Shown here one piece after another: positions 41,495 to 51,489 of a DNA stretch of 64,000 nt. Positions within the stretch are counted from its first letter, which is position 1. Each line of letters starts with the position of its first letter. This DNA is from Actinacidiphila guanduensis (GTDB taxonomy: Bacteria > Actinomycetota > Actinomycetes > Streptomycetales > Streptomycetaceae). Below the pieces are notes generated by a model, which worked only from the letters and a program-made list of their open reading frames with translations, was not told the DNA's origin and ran no database searches. The translations under genes and the position numbers were made by a program. The stretch spans positions 62,001 to 126,000 of the forward strand of contig NZ_FNIE01000012.1 in the NCBI RefSeq assembly GCF_900103985.1. Reading direction: 5' to 3'.

Positions 41495-44400
41495 ATGAGC
41501 ACTGTGGTCGTGAAACGCTCACCCCGTGCCTCCGGCCCCCAGGCCCCGGAAGGGCAGATCGAGCTGGCCGAGCCCCCGGCGCTCGGCGAACCGGCCACCG
41601 CGGACTTCACCTCCGCACTGATGTACATCCCGATGGCCCTCGGCGTGGGCGCCATGGCCATGATGTTCACGGTCGGCACCCGGTCGCCGTACACGTTCAT
41701 GATGTCCGGGATGATGGGCACGGCCATGATCAGCATGGGCCTGAGCCAGCTCGGCAGGAGGGGCGCCGAGCGCAGGCGCAGGATGCGCTCGGAGCGCCGT
41801 GACTACCTGCGCTACCTCGCCCAGTTGCGCACACGCGCCCGGCAGGCCGCGGCCGAGCAGCGGGCGGCGGCCTCCTGGGACAACCCGCGCCCCGAGGACC
41901 TGTGGGCCGTCGTCGCGAGCCCCCGGTTGTGGGAACGGCGGGGCGCCCACGACGACTTCGGGCGGATCCGCATCGGCGTCGGCGCCAGCCGCGCCGACTT
42001 GGTGCTGGTGCCGCCGGAGACCAAACCGGTCGAGGACCTCGAACCGCTGACGGCCGTCTCGCTGCGGCGCTTCACCAGGGCGTTCCAGTCCGTCGGCCAC
42101 GTGCCCGTGTCGGTGCCGCTGCGCCGCTTCACCAGCGTCGAGTTCGCCGGCGACGGCCCGGCGGCGCTCGGCCTGCTGCGGGCCATGATCGGCCAGCTCG
42201 CCGTCCTGCACGCCCCGGACGAGCTGCACATCGCCGTTCTCACCGACACGGTGGGCCGCGAGGAGTGGGACTGGCTGAAGTGGCTGCCGCACAACGCCCG
42301 GCCGCAGCGGGAGGACGAGGCCGGCCCGCTGCGGCTGGTGGCGGAGGACGCCGACGCGCTGTTCGACCTGCTGGGACCGGAGGTGACCGACCGCCCCGAG
42401 TACGACCCCGGCTCGCCGCCGCGGCCCACCGAACCGCTGGTGGTCGTCGTCGCCTACCGCGTGCTCATCCCGGAGACCTCCCGGCTGCTGAACGGCGGGA
42501 TCCGCAACCTGGTGCTGCTGGACGCCACCGGGGCGATGACCGGTGGCCCGCAGGTGCTGCGGCTGACCGTGCGGGACGGCGAGGTGGAGTACCCGGTGGC
42601 GGACGGTTCGGTCACCGCCCGAGCCGACACCCTCCCCCTCACCGCGGCCGAGGACCTGGCCCGCCAACTGGCCCCGATGCGCACCGGCGGCGGCGTCGAA
42701 CTCGTCGAGGAGCCGCTGGAGAACGACTTCGACCTCGGCACGCTGCTCGGCATCCGCGACCCGCGCTCCTTCGACGTGGCCGCGCTGTGGCGCACCCGGG
42801 CCGCGCAGAGCGCCCGCTTGCGCGTGCCGATCGGCATCACCGAGGACAACGAGGTGCTGGAGCTGGACCTGAAGGAGTCGGCGCAGAGCGGCATGGGCCC
42901 GCACGGCCTGCTGATCGGCGCGACCGGCTCCGGCAAGAGCGAGCTGGTGCGCACCCTGGTCATCGGGCTCGCGGCCACGCACTCCTCGGACGTCCTCAAC
43001 TTCGTGCTGGTCGACTTCAAGGGCGGTGCGACGTTCCTCAACATGGACCGCCTGCCGCACACCTCCGCGGTGATCACCAACCTCGCCGACGAACTCCACC
43101 TCGTGGACCGCATGCGCGACTCGCTCAACGGCGAGATGATCCGCCGCCAGGAGGTGCTCCGGGAGAGCGGCCACGCCTCGCTCTTCGAGTACGAGAAGGC
43201 CCGGCTCGGCGGCGCGCCGCTGACGCCGCTGCCCTCACTGCTGATCGTCGTCGACGAGTTCTCCGAACTGCTGGCGAACAAGCCGGAGTTCGTGGACCTG
43301 TTCGTCACCATCGGCCGGCTCGGCCGCTCGCTCGGGGTGCACCTGCTGCTGGCCTCCCAGCGGCTCGACGAGGGGCGCATCCACCGCGTCGAGGGCCACC
43401 TGTCGTACAAGATCGCGCTGCGCACCTTCTCCTCGATGGAGTCCCGCAGCGTCATCGGCGTGGGCAGCGCCTACGAACTGCCGTCCGCGCCGGGCAACGG
43501 TTACCTGAAGGTCGACACCACCAACCTGGCCCGCTTCAAGGCCGCCTACGTCTCCGGGCCGTGCCCGGTACCCGCCACCGCGTCCCGGCCCGCGGAGGCC
43601 GCGCTCGGCGCCGAGCACGTGGTGGTCTTCGACCTGGACCAGCGCCTGCCGGACGCACCCGGCATCCCCGACGCCCTGGAATCGGGCGACGAGCGGCCCG
43701 CCCCGGGCCCCGAGTCCCGCCCGGAGCCCGCGGGCGAGGACGAGGAGAGCCTGCTGGAGGTCCTGGTCGACCGCCTGGAGGGGGCGGGTCCACCGGCCCG
43801 CCAGGTGTGGCTGCCGCCACTGGAATCCCCGCCCAGCCTCGACCAGTTGCTGCCGGGCATCGTGCCCGACCCGCACCGCGGCATGACGGCCGGCGACTAC
43901 CCGGCGCTCGGCGGCCTGCGGGTGCCGCTCGGCATGGTCGACCGGCCCTTCGAGCAGTTGCGCGAGTTGCTGATCGCCGACCTGTCCGGGGCCGACGGGC
44001 ACCTGGCGGTGGCCGGCGCCCCGCGGACCGGCAAGTCCACCATGCTGCGCACCCTGATGCTGTCGCTGGCCCTCACCCACACCCCGCGCGAAGTGCAGTT
44101 CTACTGCCTGGACTTCGGCGGCGGCGGCCTGCAGTCCACCGCCGGCCTGCCGCACGTGGGCTCCATCGCCACCCGGATGGAGCGCGACCGGGTACAGCGC
44201 ACCGTCGAAGAGCTGACGCAGCTGCTCGAGGTGCGCGAACAGCGCTTCACCGAACGCGGCCTGGAATCGATGGACGCCTACCGGCGCAGGCGCGACAGCG
44301 GCGAGATCGACGACCCGTACGGCGACGTCTTCCTCGTCGTCGACAACTGGTCCACGATCAAGCAGGACTTCGAGGACCTCGAACCACGCATCACCGATCT

Positions 44401-45469
44401 CGCCGCCCGCGGCCTGTCGTTCGGGCTGCACGTCGTCGCCTCCGCGGTGCGCTGGTCGGAGATCCGCCCGCGGGCCCGTGACCTGTTCGGCACCAAGCTC
44501 GAACTGCGGCTCGGCGACCCCATGGAGTCCGAGTTCGGCTCCAAACCGGCCGCGACCGTCCCCCACCAGGCCGGCCGCGGTCTGACCAAGGCCAAGCTGC
44601 ACTTCATGGGCGCGCTGCCGCGGCTGGACAGCGTCAAGAGCACCGACAACCTCACCGAGGCGACCAAGGCCGCCGTGGCCGAGATCGACGCCTTCTGGCC
44701 CGGCCGCCCGGCACCCGGGGTGCGGCTGCTGCCGGCCAGGCTGCCGCTCGACCGGCTTCCGGCACCCGAGGGCGACCTGCGCGTGTGCCTCGGCTGGGAC
44801 GAGCAGCGCCTTGCCCCCGTGTGGCACGACTTCGCCGCAGCCCCGCACCTGATGGTGTTCGGCGACGCCGAGACCGGCAAGACCAACGTGCTGCGTGTGG
44901 TCATCGACGCCGTCATCCGCCGCTACCGGCCCGAGGAGGCCCGGATCCTGCTCGCCGACACCCGGCGCGACCTGCTGGCCGCCGTGCCCGAGGAGTACCG
45001 GGTCGGCTTCGCGGTGGACGGCGAAGCCCTGACCTCGCTGGCCGGCAGCGCCGCGGTCTCGGTGGGCAAACGCGTACCCGGTCCCGACGTCGCCCCCGAA
45101 CGGCTGCCGCTCCGCGACTGGTGGACCGGCCCGCAACTGTTCATGCTCATCGACGACTACGACCTGTACGGCGGCTCGCCCGGGACCGGCTCGCCGCTGG
45201 CCGCCCTCTCCCCGATGCTGGCCCACTCGGCCAACATCGGCCTGCACATGGTGATCTCCCGGTCCACCTCCGGAGCGACCCGCGCCATGATGGACCCGGT
45301 GCTGCGCCGCATGTGGGAACTCGGCAGCCCGGCGCTGCTGCACTCCTACCCCAAGGAGGAGGGCAAGTTCATCGGCGAGGCCCGGCCCCGCACCCTCCCG
45401 CCGGGCCGCGCCCAACTCGTCACCCGCCGCGGCGTCCGGCTGATGCAGGTGGGCCATGCCGGCCCCTGA
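41495..45469 (+). CDS. eccC: Type VII secretion ATPase EccC (fused EccCa-EccCb)
   Basis: Motor of the ESX (type VII) secretion system, 1324 residues. Two N-terminal membrane helices (SALMYIPMALGVGAMAMMF and a following segment with MMSGMMGTAMISMG) lead to three FtsK/SpoIIIE-type ATPase domains: P-loops GATGSGKS (475-482), GAPRTGKS (841-848) and GDAETGKT (1123-1130). The first domain has a full Walker B, LLIVVDEFSEL, whereas domains 2 and 3 read FLVVDNWS and LFMLIDDYD, lacking the Glu, as usual where only domain 1 hydrolyses strongly. It is one polypeptide, unlike split mycobacterial EccCa/EccCb. ATG 41495 follows AAGGA by six bases. A -10-like TAGCCT at 41413-41418 may be the locus promoter. 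Confidence 0.96.
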   Translation: MSTVVVKRSPRASGPQAPEGQIELAEPPALGEPATADFTSALMYIPMALGVGAMAMMFTVGTRSPYTFMMSGMMGTAMISMGLSQLGRRGAERRRRMRSERRDYLRYLAQLRTRARQAAAEQRAAASWDNPRPEDLWAVVASPRLWERRGAHDDFGRIRIGVGASRADLVLVPPETKPVEDLEPLTAVSLRRFTRAFQSVGHVPVSVPLRRFTSVEFAGDGPAALGLLRAMIGQLAVLHAPDELHIAVLTDTVGREEWDWLKWLPHNARPQREDEAGPLRLVAEDADALFDLLGPEVTDRPEYDPGSPPRPTEPLVVVVAYRVLIPETSRLLNGGIRNLVLLDATGAMTGGPQVLRLTVRDGEVEYPVADGSVTARADTLPLTAAEDLARQLAPMRTGGGVELVEEPLENDFDLGTLLGIRDPRSFDVAALWRTRAAQSARLRVPIGITEDNEVLELDLKESAQSGMGPHGLLIGATGSGKSELVRTLVIGLAATHSSDVLNFVLVDFKGGATFLNMDRLPHTSAVITNLADELHLVDRMRDSLNGEMIRRQEVLRESGHASLFEYEKARLGGAPLTPLPSLLIVVDEFSELLANKPEFVDLFVTIGRLGRSLGVHLLLASQRLDEGRIHRVEGHLSYKIALRTFSSMESRSVIGVGSAYELPSAPGNGYLKVDTTNLARFKAAYVSGPCPVPATASRPAEAALGAEHVVVFDLDQRLPDAPGIPDALESGDERPAPGPESRPEPAGEDEESLLEVLVDRLEGAGPPARQVWLPPLESPPSLDQLLPGIVPDPHRGMTAGDYPALGGLRVPLGMVDRPFEQLRELLIADLSGADGHLAVAGAPRTGKSTMLRTLMLSLALTHTPREVQFYCLDFGGGGLQSTAGLPHVGSIATRMERDRVQRTVEELTQLLEVREQRFTERGLESMDAYRRRRDSGEIDDPYGDVFLVVDNWSTIKQDFEDLEPRITDLAARGLSFGLHVVASAVRWSEIRPRARDLFGTKLELRLGDPMESEFGSKPAATVPHQAGRGLTKAKLHFMGALPRLDSVKSTDNLTEATKAAVAEIDAFWPGRPAPGVRLLPARLPLDRLPAPEGDLRVCLGWDEQRLAPVWHDFAAAPHLMVFGDAETGKTNVLRVVIDAVIRRYRPEEARILLADTRRDLLAAVPEEYRVGFAVDGEALTSLAGSAAVSVGKRVPGPDVAPERLPLRDWWTGPQLFMLIDDYDLYGGSPGTGSPLAALSPMLAHSANIGLHMVISRSTSGATRAMMDPVLRRMWELGSPALLHSYPKEEGKFIGEARPRTLPPGRAQLVTRRGVRLMQVGHAGP

Positions 45470-45563
45470 CGAGGTCTTCCGCGTCGAACCCAACCCACGG
45501 CGCCCCCTGTCGAGACACTAGGTCGCCCCGTCCGCGTCCCACGACCGCCCTCTCAGGAGCACC

Positions 45564-46985
45564 ATGACCACCGCCATCCCGGCCGCCCGAACCCCGGGTC
45601 CGTACGGCACCGAGGTGTGCCGGCTGACCATCGCGGGGCCCGCGGGGCGCGCCGACCTGGCCGTACCGGTCACCGCGCGGATCTCCGCGCTGCTGCCGGT
45701 GCTGCTGCGCCACGTCCCCGCCGACCCGGCCAGGCCGGGCGGCCCCTGGACGCTGCAACGCCTCGGTGAACCGCCGCTGGCCCTCGACGCCACCCCGCAG
45801 ACCGCCGGCCTGCTCCACGGCGACGTGCTGTACCTGCGGCCCGCCGACGACCCGATGCCGGAGCTGGAGTTCGACGACGCCTCCGACGGTGTCGCGCACG
45901 CCGTCGGCGCACGCACCGACCGGTGGCGCCCGGAGACCACCCGCCGGCTGTTCCTGGCACTGGCCTGCCTGGTGCTGCTCGCCCTCGCCGCCGCCGTGCC
46001 GCTGGCCGGCAGGGGTGCGGGCAACGGCGCGGTCGTGCCGGTGCTCTACGGCGTCGCCGCGGTCGGCCTGGGCGTCTTCTGCGCGCTGGACCAGCGGTGG
46101 TCGGCCGACCGCGGCATCGCGGTCGTCACCGGCCTGGGCGCCTGCGTCCTCGCCGTGCTCGCCGGGCTGACCGCGGCCGACGCGGACACCGGACTGACCG
46201 CGCCCAGGACTGGCGGCATCGCGCTCGGCGCGGTCTGCGGCGTGCTGGTGGCCGCCGTCGTCCTGCTGCCCACCGCGCGGGTACCGCTCGCCGTGACCGG
46301 GACAGCCCTGTTCGCTCCCGCGCTGGTCGCGCTCACCGCGGGACTGGCCGCCGCGACCGGCTGGGACGCGGTGCGCAGCGTGAGCGTCGTCGCGGTCGCC
46401 GCCTTCCTCTTCGGTCACCTCGCGCCGCGTGCGGCGCTGCGGCTGGCCCGGGTGCGGGTGCCGCAACTGCCGCACAACGCGGCGGAACTCCAGGAGGACG
46501 TCGAGCCGCACCCCGAGCAGTCGCTCACCCGGCGCGCCGCGGCGGCCGACGCCCTGCTGACGGTGTTCACGGTGTCCGTCGCCCTGCTCTGCGTGGCCGA
46601 CTTCGCCCTGCTGGCCTTCGCCGGTGGATGGGTGGCCCGCGCCTTCCCGCTGGTGTTCTCCGGCGCCGCCCTGCTGCGGGCCAAGACCCTGAACGTCGTC
46701 TGGCAGCGTGTGCCGGTCACCTTCTCCGGCGTGCTCGGCATGCTGTCGGTGGTGCTGGCGTGGACCGCCGCGGCGAGCGGCACCGGCACCCGCTGCGCCC
46801 TCCTGCTCGGGCTGCTGGTCGCCGCCGTGCTGCTGCTGGTCGGCGCGTGGCGATTGCCGCACACCCGGCTGCTCCCCGTGTGGGGGCACACCGCGGACGT
46901 TCTCGAACTGCTCACCGCCCTGGCCCTGCTGCCGCTGCTGCTGCAGCTGCTGCACGTCTACGCCCACGTACGCAACGCGGTCTGA
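45564..46985 (+). CDS. eccD: Type VII secretion membrane channel protein EccD
   Basis: Polytopic membrane component of the ESX core complex, 473 residues. Residues 1-100 form the cytoplasmic ubiquitin-like domain (EVCRLTIAGPAGRADLAVPV through LQRLGEPPLALDATPQTAGL and GDVLYLRP). About eleven hydrophobic helices follow from residue 128 to the end, with a cytoplasmic loop between helices 6 and 7 that contains HNAAELQEDVEPHP. The gene begins 94 bases after eccC and 18 bases before eccB, all in one direction, and is preceded by AGGAG. EccD homodimers form the membrane vestibule in known ESX structures. Confidence 0.93.
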   Translation: MTTAIPAARTPGPYGTEVCRLTIAGPAGRADLAVPVTARISALLPVLLRHVPADPARPGGPWTLQRLGEPPLALDATPQTAGLLHGDVLYLRPADDPMPELEFDDASDGVAHAVGARTDRWRPETTRRLFLALACLVLLALAAAVPLAGRGAGNGAVVPVLYGVAAVGLGVFCALDQRWSADRGIAVVTGLGACVLAVLAGLTAADADTGLTAPRTGGIALGAVCGVLVAAVVLLPTARVPLAVTGTALFAPALVALTAGLAAATGWDAVRSVSVVAVAAFLFGHLAPRAALRLARVRVPQLPHNAAELQEDVEPHPEQSLTRRAAAADALLTVFTVSVALLCVADFALLAFAGGWVARAFPLVFSGAALLRAKTLNVVWQRVPVTFSGVLGMLSVVLAWTAAASGTGTRCALLLGLLVAAVLLLVGAWRLPHTRLLPVWGHTADVLELLTALALLPLLLQLLHVYAHVRNAV

Positions 46986-47003
46986 GGGAGAGCTGAGGGA
47001 ACC

Positions 47004-48335
47004 GTGCAGACCCGACGCGACCACCTGCAGGCGTACCAGTTCGCCACCGGGCGGATGGCCTCCGCGCTGATCACCGCCGACTCCGGCACCGGCGAGACCC
47101 CCATGCGCAGGGCCGGGCTCGGTGCCGCGTTCGGCGTGGTGCTCGCCTGCCTGCTGGTACTGGCCGCCGCCGCATACGGCTACCTCAAGCCGGCCGGCGA
47201 CCACTCCTGGGCGACCAACGGCGCCCTGATCGTGGAGAGCGGCACCGGCACCCGGTACTTCTACGCCGACGGGCAGCTCCACCCCACGGCCAACTACGCC
47301 TCCGCGCTGCTGGCTTCCGGCGGCGCCGGCGTCCACGACGTCGGCCGCTCCGCGCTCGCCGGTGTACCCCGCGGCTCCACCATCGGCATCCCCGGCGCGC
47401 CCGAGGAAGTTCCCGACGCGGCCGGGCTCCTGCTGACCGGCGCCTGGGCGGACTGCCTGCGACCGGGCAAGGACGTCAGCGAGACGCTGGACTTCGCGCC
47501 GGGCACCGTGCACGCGGCGACCGGTTCCGACTACGCGCTGGTGGCCGGTCCGGACGGGAAGCGCTACGTGTTGTGGCAGAACACCAAGCACCCCATCGAC
47601 GACCGGTCCGCGCTCCTCGCGCTCGGCATGGACACCGAACAGCCCGTCCCGGCCACCTCGGCGTGGCTGAACGCCCTGCCCACCGGGACTGCTATCGCCG
47701 CGGCCAAGATCGCGGGGGCCGGCGGCGCGGAACGTACCGTGGCCGGCAAGGCGGAGAAGACGGGCACCCTGCTGCGTACCGTCGTCTCCGGCACCAGCCA
47801 CTACTACGTCCTGGAATCCGACGGCGTCGCCTCCCTGACCGCGACCGAGTCCGCCCTGCTGGCCGCCGCGGGCGGCAAGGACCCAATGGCGGTCAGCCCC
47901 AGCGCCGTGGCGGCCCTGCCGTCCTCCGCCGACACCTCCCTGCTGCACCGCATCCCCGACCTGCTGACCGGCACCGACACCACCGCCGGCCACTCCGCGC
48001 TGTGCCTGCTGGAGAACATGAAGGGCTCCCTGCTCTACAGCAGAGTGGTCCATGAGACCGGCCGGGCGGCCGACACCACCGCCGCGGTGCTCCTGCCGCC
48101 CGAGGCCGGGGTGCTGGCCGCACCGCCCAAAGGCCCGCACGACGCGAAGTCCCCCACGCCGTACCTGATCACGGACCGCGCGGTGAAGTACCCCCTGAGC
48201 AGCGACGCACCCGGCGCGCTCGGCTACGGCGGCCTGACCCCGCGGGTACTGCCGCAGGCCACGCTCGACCAGATCACCACCGGCCCGCAGCTGAGCCGGT
48301 CCAAGGCGCTCGTCGCCGTGCCCGGAGTCAACTGA
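47004..48335 (+). CDS. eccB: Type VII secretion protein EccB
   Basis: Single-pass periplasmic/extracytoplasmic ESX component, 443 residues. The N-terminus MQTRRDHLQAYQFATGRMAS is the family signature, followed by one membrane helix (AFGVVLACLLVLAAAAYGYL) and a repeat-containing outer domain. The two Cys of WADCLRPG and ALCLLENM fit the disulphide that stabilises EccB. A C-terminal YLITDRAVKYPLSSDAPG block and TLDQITTGPQLS are also typical. GTG 47004 has GAGGGA three bases upstream. The next gene starts one base after the stop, so translation of the two is coupled. Confidence 0.94.
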   Translation: MQTRRDHLQAYQFATGRMASALITADSGTGETPMRRAGLGAAFGVVLACLLVLAAAAYGYLKPAGDHSWATNGALIVESGTGTRYFYADGQLHPTANYASALLASGGAGVHDVGRSALAGVPRGSTIGIPGAPEEVPDAAGLLLTGAWADCLRPGKDVSETLDFAPGTVHAATGSDYALVAGPDGKRYVLWQNTKHPIDDRSALLALGMDTEQPVPATSAWLNALPTGTAIAAAKIAGAGGAERTVAGKAEKTGTLLRTVVSGTSHYYVLESDGVASLTATESALLAAAGGKDPMAVSPSAVAALPSSADTSLLHRIPDLLTGTDTTAGHSALCLLENMKGSLLYSRVVHETGRAADTTAAVLLPPEAGVLAAPPKGPHDAKSPTPYLITDRAVKYPLSSDAPGALGYGGLTPRVLPQATLDQITTGPQLSRSKALVAVPGVN

Positions 48336-48336
48336 C

Positions 48337-51300
48337 ATGACCGGCGCCCCCGACGAGCGCGCCGCGGCCCGCCGCGACCTCGCCCACCGGCTGTCGGCCC
48401 GGCTGGCCCGCGCCGCGCTGCGCGCCGCCGGGCCGTCGGTGGACTCCAGGAGTGTCGGCAACGCGCTGCTGGTCCACCCGCGCGGCTTCGTCGACAGCCG
48501 GGCCCTGTCCTTCACCCGGCGGCTGGCCGCCGACCCGCAGCACACCCTGGTGGTACTCGACCTGCCGGCCAGTCCCGAGGACTCGGTGTGGGAGAGCGTT
48601 GCCAGGGTCCTGGACCGCAGGGGCGTCAGTTTCCGGCTGGTGCCGGGACGCGGCACCCGCGAGGACGTCCGGCGAGCCGCCCAGTGGCTCGCCGACCGCC
48701 TCGACCGGATCGTGCTGGCTCCCGACGGCACCGTCGTCCCGGCGGCCGGCGGCGCCCTGTTCGTGCCCGCCGACCACGGCACCGGCTGGCTGCGCTTCCG
48801 CCCCAACCTGTCGGCGGCGCCCGACTCGCGGCGCTTCCCCAAGCCGCAATGGGAGTACTCGGTCCCCGACCGACCGCAGCGGATCGGCGCCGGAGCGGTC
48901 GCGGAACCGCTGCCCGGCGGCGTGTGGATCCGCGGCGGCCCGCAGGACGCCGCCTCCGCCGGGGGCCGGCAACGGCTCTTCGAACTGCTGGCCGCCGACC
49001 CGGAGTTGCTGGACATCGTGCTCGGCGGCCCGGGGACCTCCGGCGCCCTGGCACTGGAGGAGATCGCCGCCTTCTGGGCCACGGTGCCCGGCAGCGCGCG
49101 GCACCTGGTGCGGTTCGTCCCGTACGGCCCGGTGGCCGTGCCCGATGGCGAGCCGCTGGGCCAGGCACTGGCCGACCGGCTCGGCCAGCGGGTCATCGTG
49201 CACGCGGGCGTCCCCACGCCCGGCGAGGACGGCGCCCCACGCGAGGTGCGCACCCTGCTCGCCGACGGAAGCCTCGGCTGGCGCCCGTACGCGGACGGGT
49301 TCGGCTACACACCGCGCGCGGAGACCGGCGGCCACCCCGTGCCGCCGGTGGCGCTCGGAACCCGGGTGCCGGCCGGCGCCGTCACCGAAGTGGCGCAAGG
49401 CGTCTACCGGTACGCGCCGGACGTGCTGCTGGAGGTCGTGCAGAGCGGGCTGTGGGTCCGACCGCCCGTCGAGCCGTTCGACGGTTACGCGGTGCGGACC
49501 GCGCCCGCCGACCCCGCGTACCCCGCCATCCTCTACGACCAGGACGACCCGGCGGTCGCCGACCGCATGCGGACGGTGGCCTACGACCTGGTGAACGCGC
49601 TCGACCCGACATTCGCCACGAGCGGTCGCGTCATGCCCTCCAGCGCGGCGCGGAGCACACCGCCGGACAGGGGCCCCTCGCCCGTGACATACCCGGCGGC
49701 GAGTGTGGCGCCCGCTCCGGCGGTCGAGGCGGCAGGGCCCGTTCCGGCGATCGCCGCGGGGCCCGGCGCCGGGCAGGTGAACGGCGGTGCGGCGGACGGC
49801 GGTTCACCGGGGCAGCCCGGACCGGCCGGCGGCTGGTCCCTGGAGGGCGGTCCCTCGACCGCCGCCGGCCCGGCGCCGCGGCGGACAGCCCGGCTGGCAC
49901 CCGCGTCCCCCCTGCCGGAGCCCGGGCCCACCTGGACCGACGACCCGCCGTCGCCGGACCCCGGCGTCGCGAGGGGGCCGGGGCTCGGGCCAGCGGGTGG
50001 GCAGGACGGTGTTGCGCCTGCCCCGCCCGGCTTTCCGCCCTCCCCGGCCGGCGTCCCGGGCGCTGCCGATGCGCCCGGGGCGCCACCTGTGGCCACCGGG
50101 GCCGACGCGGCGGCCGCTTCGGACCGCGAGGGGTCGGCGGGTGGAACCGCGCCGTTGCCCGGCCCGGCCCGGCCCGGCCCCGACCCGGCCCGGCCCGGCC
50201 CCGACCCGGCCGGGCCCGCGCCCCGATCCGCGGTCGCAACACCGCCGCCCATGTTCCCGTCGTCGGCTGCTTCGCGGCCTTCGGCGGATTCCGGACCGCC
50301 GCCGGCCGCGTCACTCCCCCGAGGCGCGGTTCCGGCTGGCGGCGGGGCGGAGGGTGCCCCTGTGCCCTCCGCCCCGCAGAGCGGCGCAACGGCGCCGCCC
50401 GACGCCTGGCCTTCCGCGCAGGGCGGCCCGGCGGCCGCGGTCTCGGCGCCGCGCATCCGACTGGAGTCGCCGGCCCCGCAGCGGTCCGCCGCGGCCCCGG
50501 CCCCGGCCGGGGACATCTCCGCCACGCGGCCGGAAGCCGGACCGGCCGGCCCCGTCTCGGAGCCGCCGGCCTTCCCGGCGCCTCCCGTGCCCCCCATCGA
50601 CGGCCAGGTCCGGGTGCAGCCCCAGCCCGCCCCCGCCGCCGACGTGCTGCCGCCGGCGAAGGGCGTCGAGCGGGAACGCGACTGGCTGCGCCGCAACCTC
50701 GGCGCCCGCTACGACACCGCCGCGGCCCTCGTCTCGCGCGTGCTGTCGGAGGCGCCGGGCCTGCACGGCGGGCCGCGCAGTTCGGTGGGCGACGCCCTCA
50801 CCGACCTCGCGGCCGTCCGCCTGTACCTGACCGGAAGCACCACGGCGATCGACACCGCCATCAGGTCGGCCGCCACCGGCCCGCACGTCCCGCTGGCTCG
50901 GTGCGCCGCCAGCGGACTGCGGCGCCTGCCCTCGCACCGGGGCGGCGCCATCGTGCGGGCCGCCCTCACCCCGGCCGAGCGCGCCTGGTACCGCGAGAAC
51001 ATGGTGGTGGTCGAGCGGTCCTTCCTCGCTGCCCTGTCCTCGATCCGGCCCGGACTGCCCGGCGACACCGACATCGTGCTGTGGTCGCTGACGGCCCGGC
51101 GGACCGAACTCGTGGTCCCGGAGCTGCCCGACCGCCTGCTGTTCGCGCCCGGCACCCGGTTCAAGGTGCTGCGCACGGTCGGCGGCGACCGCCCGGCCGT
51201 GCTGATGCGGGAGATGGCCGCGGCCGAGCTGGACGAACAGGGACACCCCCGCGAGGAACGCGTCCCGCTGGACGAGATCGCGCTCACCGGCCTCGACCAC

Positions 51301-51489
51301 CTGCACGCGCTGTGGCAGAAGGCCGAGGACACCAGCGACGAGGACGCCATGGGCGATCCCCTCCCGCCGGAGCACGCGGACGCCTTCCGGGCCGCCCCCG
51401 GGCTGCTCCAGCGACCGCCCGGCGATCCGGGCGCGCCGACGCCGGCACTCGGACCCGGCACCACGTCACAGCAAGGGGGGAATCCATGA
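48337..51489 (+). CDS. ESX-associated 1050-residue protein with ADP-ribosyltransferase-like C-terminus
   Basis: Large soluble protein without signal peptide or membrane helix. Residues 1-430 form a compact alpha/beta region (LLVHPRGFVDSRALSF, LVPGRGTREDVRRAAQWLAD), 431-780 are Pro/Ala/Gly-rich with tandem ARPGPD units, and 785-1000 are an ordered domain. In the last, ERSFLAALSSIRPGL, DIVLWSLTARRTELVV and DRLLFAPGTRFKVLRTVGG recall the ADP-ribosyltransferase fold near its ExE and final beta strands, but the ExE is replaced by PDR. It is not EccE, which has N-terminal membrane helices. ATG 48337 lies one base after the eccB stop, and its own stop overlaps the next gene's ATG, so it is translated as part of the secretion operon. 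Confidence 0.55.
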   Translation: MTGAPDERAAARRDLAHRLSARLARAALRAAGPSVDSRSVGNALLVHPRGFVDSRALSFTRRLAADPQHTLVVLDLPASPEDSVWESVARVLDRRGVSFRLVPGRGTREDVRRAAQWLADRLDRIVLAPDGTVVPAAGGALFVPADHGTGWLRFRPNLSAAPDSRRFPKPQWEYSVPDRPQRIGAGAVAEPLPGGVWIRGGPQDAASAGGRQRLFELLAADPELLDIVLGGPGTSGALALEEIAAFWATVPGSARHLVRFVPYGPVAVPDGEPLGQALADRLGQRVIVHAGVPTPGEDGAPREVRTLLADGSLGWRPYADGFGYTPRAETGGHPVPPVALGTRVPAGAVTEVAQGVYRYAPDVLLEVVQSGLWVRPPVEPFDGYAVRTAPADPAYPAILYDQDDPAVADRMRTVAYDLVNALDPTFATSGRVMPSSAARSTPPDRGPSPVTYPAASVAPAPAVEAAGPVPAIAAGPGAGQVNGGAADGGSPGQPGPAGGWSLEGGPSTAAGPAPRRTARLAPASPLPEPGPTWTDDPPSPDPGVARGPGLGPAGGQDGVAPAPPGFPPSPAGVPGAADAPGAPPVATGADAAAASDREGSAGGTAPLPGPARPGPDPARPGPDPAGPAPRSAVATPPPMFPSSAASRPSADSGPPPAASLPRGAVPAGGGAEGAPVPSAPQSGATAPPDAWPSAQGGPAAAVSAPRIRLESPAPQRSAAAPAPAGDISATRPEAGPAGPVSEPPAFPAPPVPPIDGQVRVQPQPAPAADVLPPAKGVERERDWLRRNLGARYDTAAALVSRVLSEAPGLHGGPRSSVGDALTDLAAVRLYLTGSTTAIDTAIRSAATGPHVPLARCAASGLRRLPSHRGGAIVRAALTPAERAWYRENMVVVERSFLAALSSIRPGLPGDTDIVLWSLTARRTELVVPELPDRLLFAPGTRFKVLRTVGGDRPAVLMREMAAAELDEQGHPREERVPLDEIALTGLDHLHALWQKAEDTSDEDAMGDPLPPEHADAFRAAPGLLQRPPGDPGAPTPALGPGTTSQQGGNP

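Noticed and set aside
48337..51489. Naming the 1050-residue protein EccE
   Set aside because: EccE has N-terminal membrane helices and is about half as long; this protein has none.
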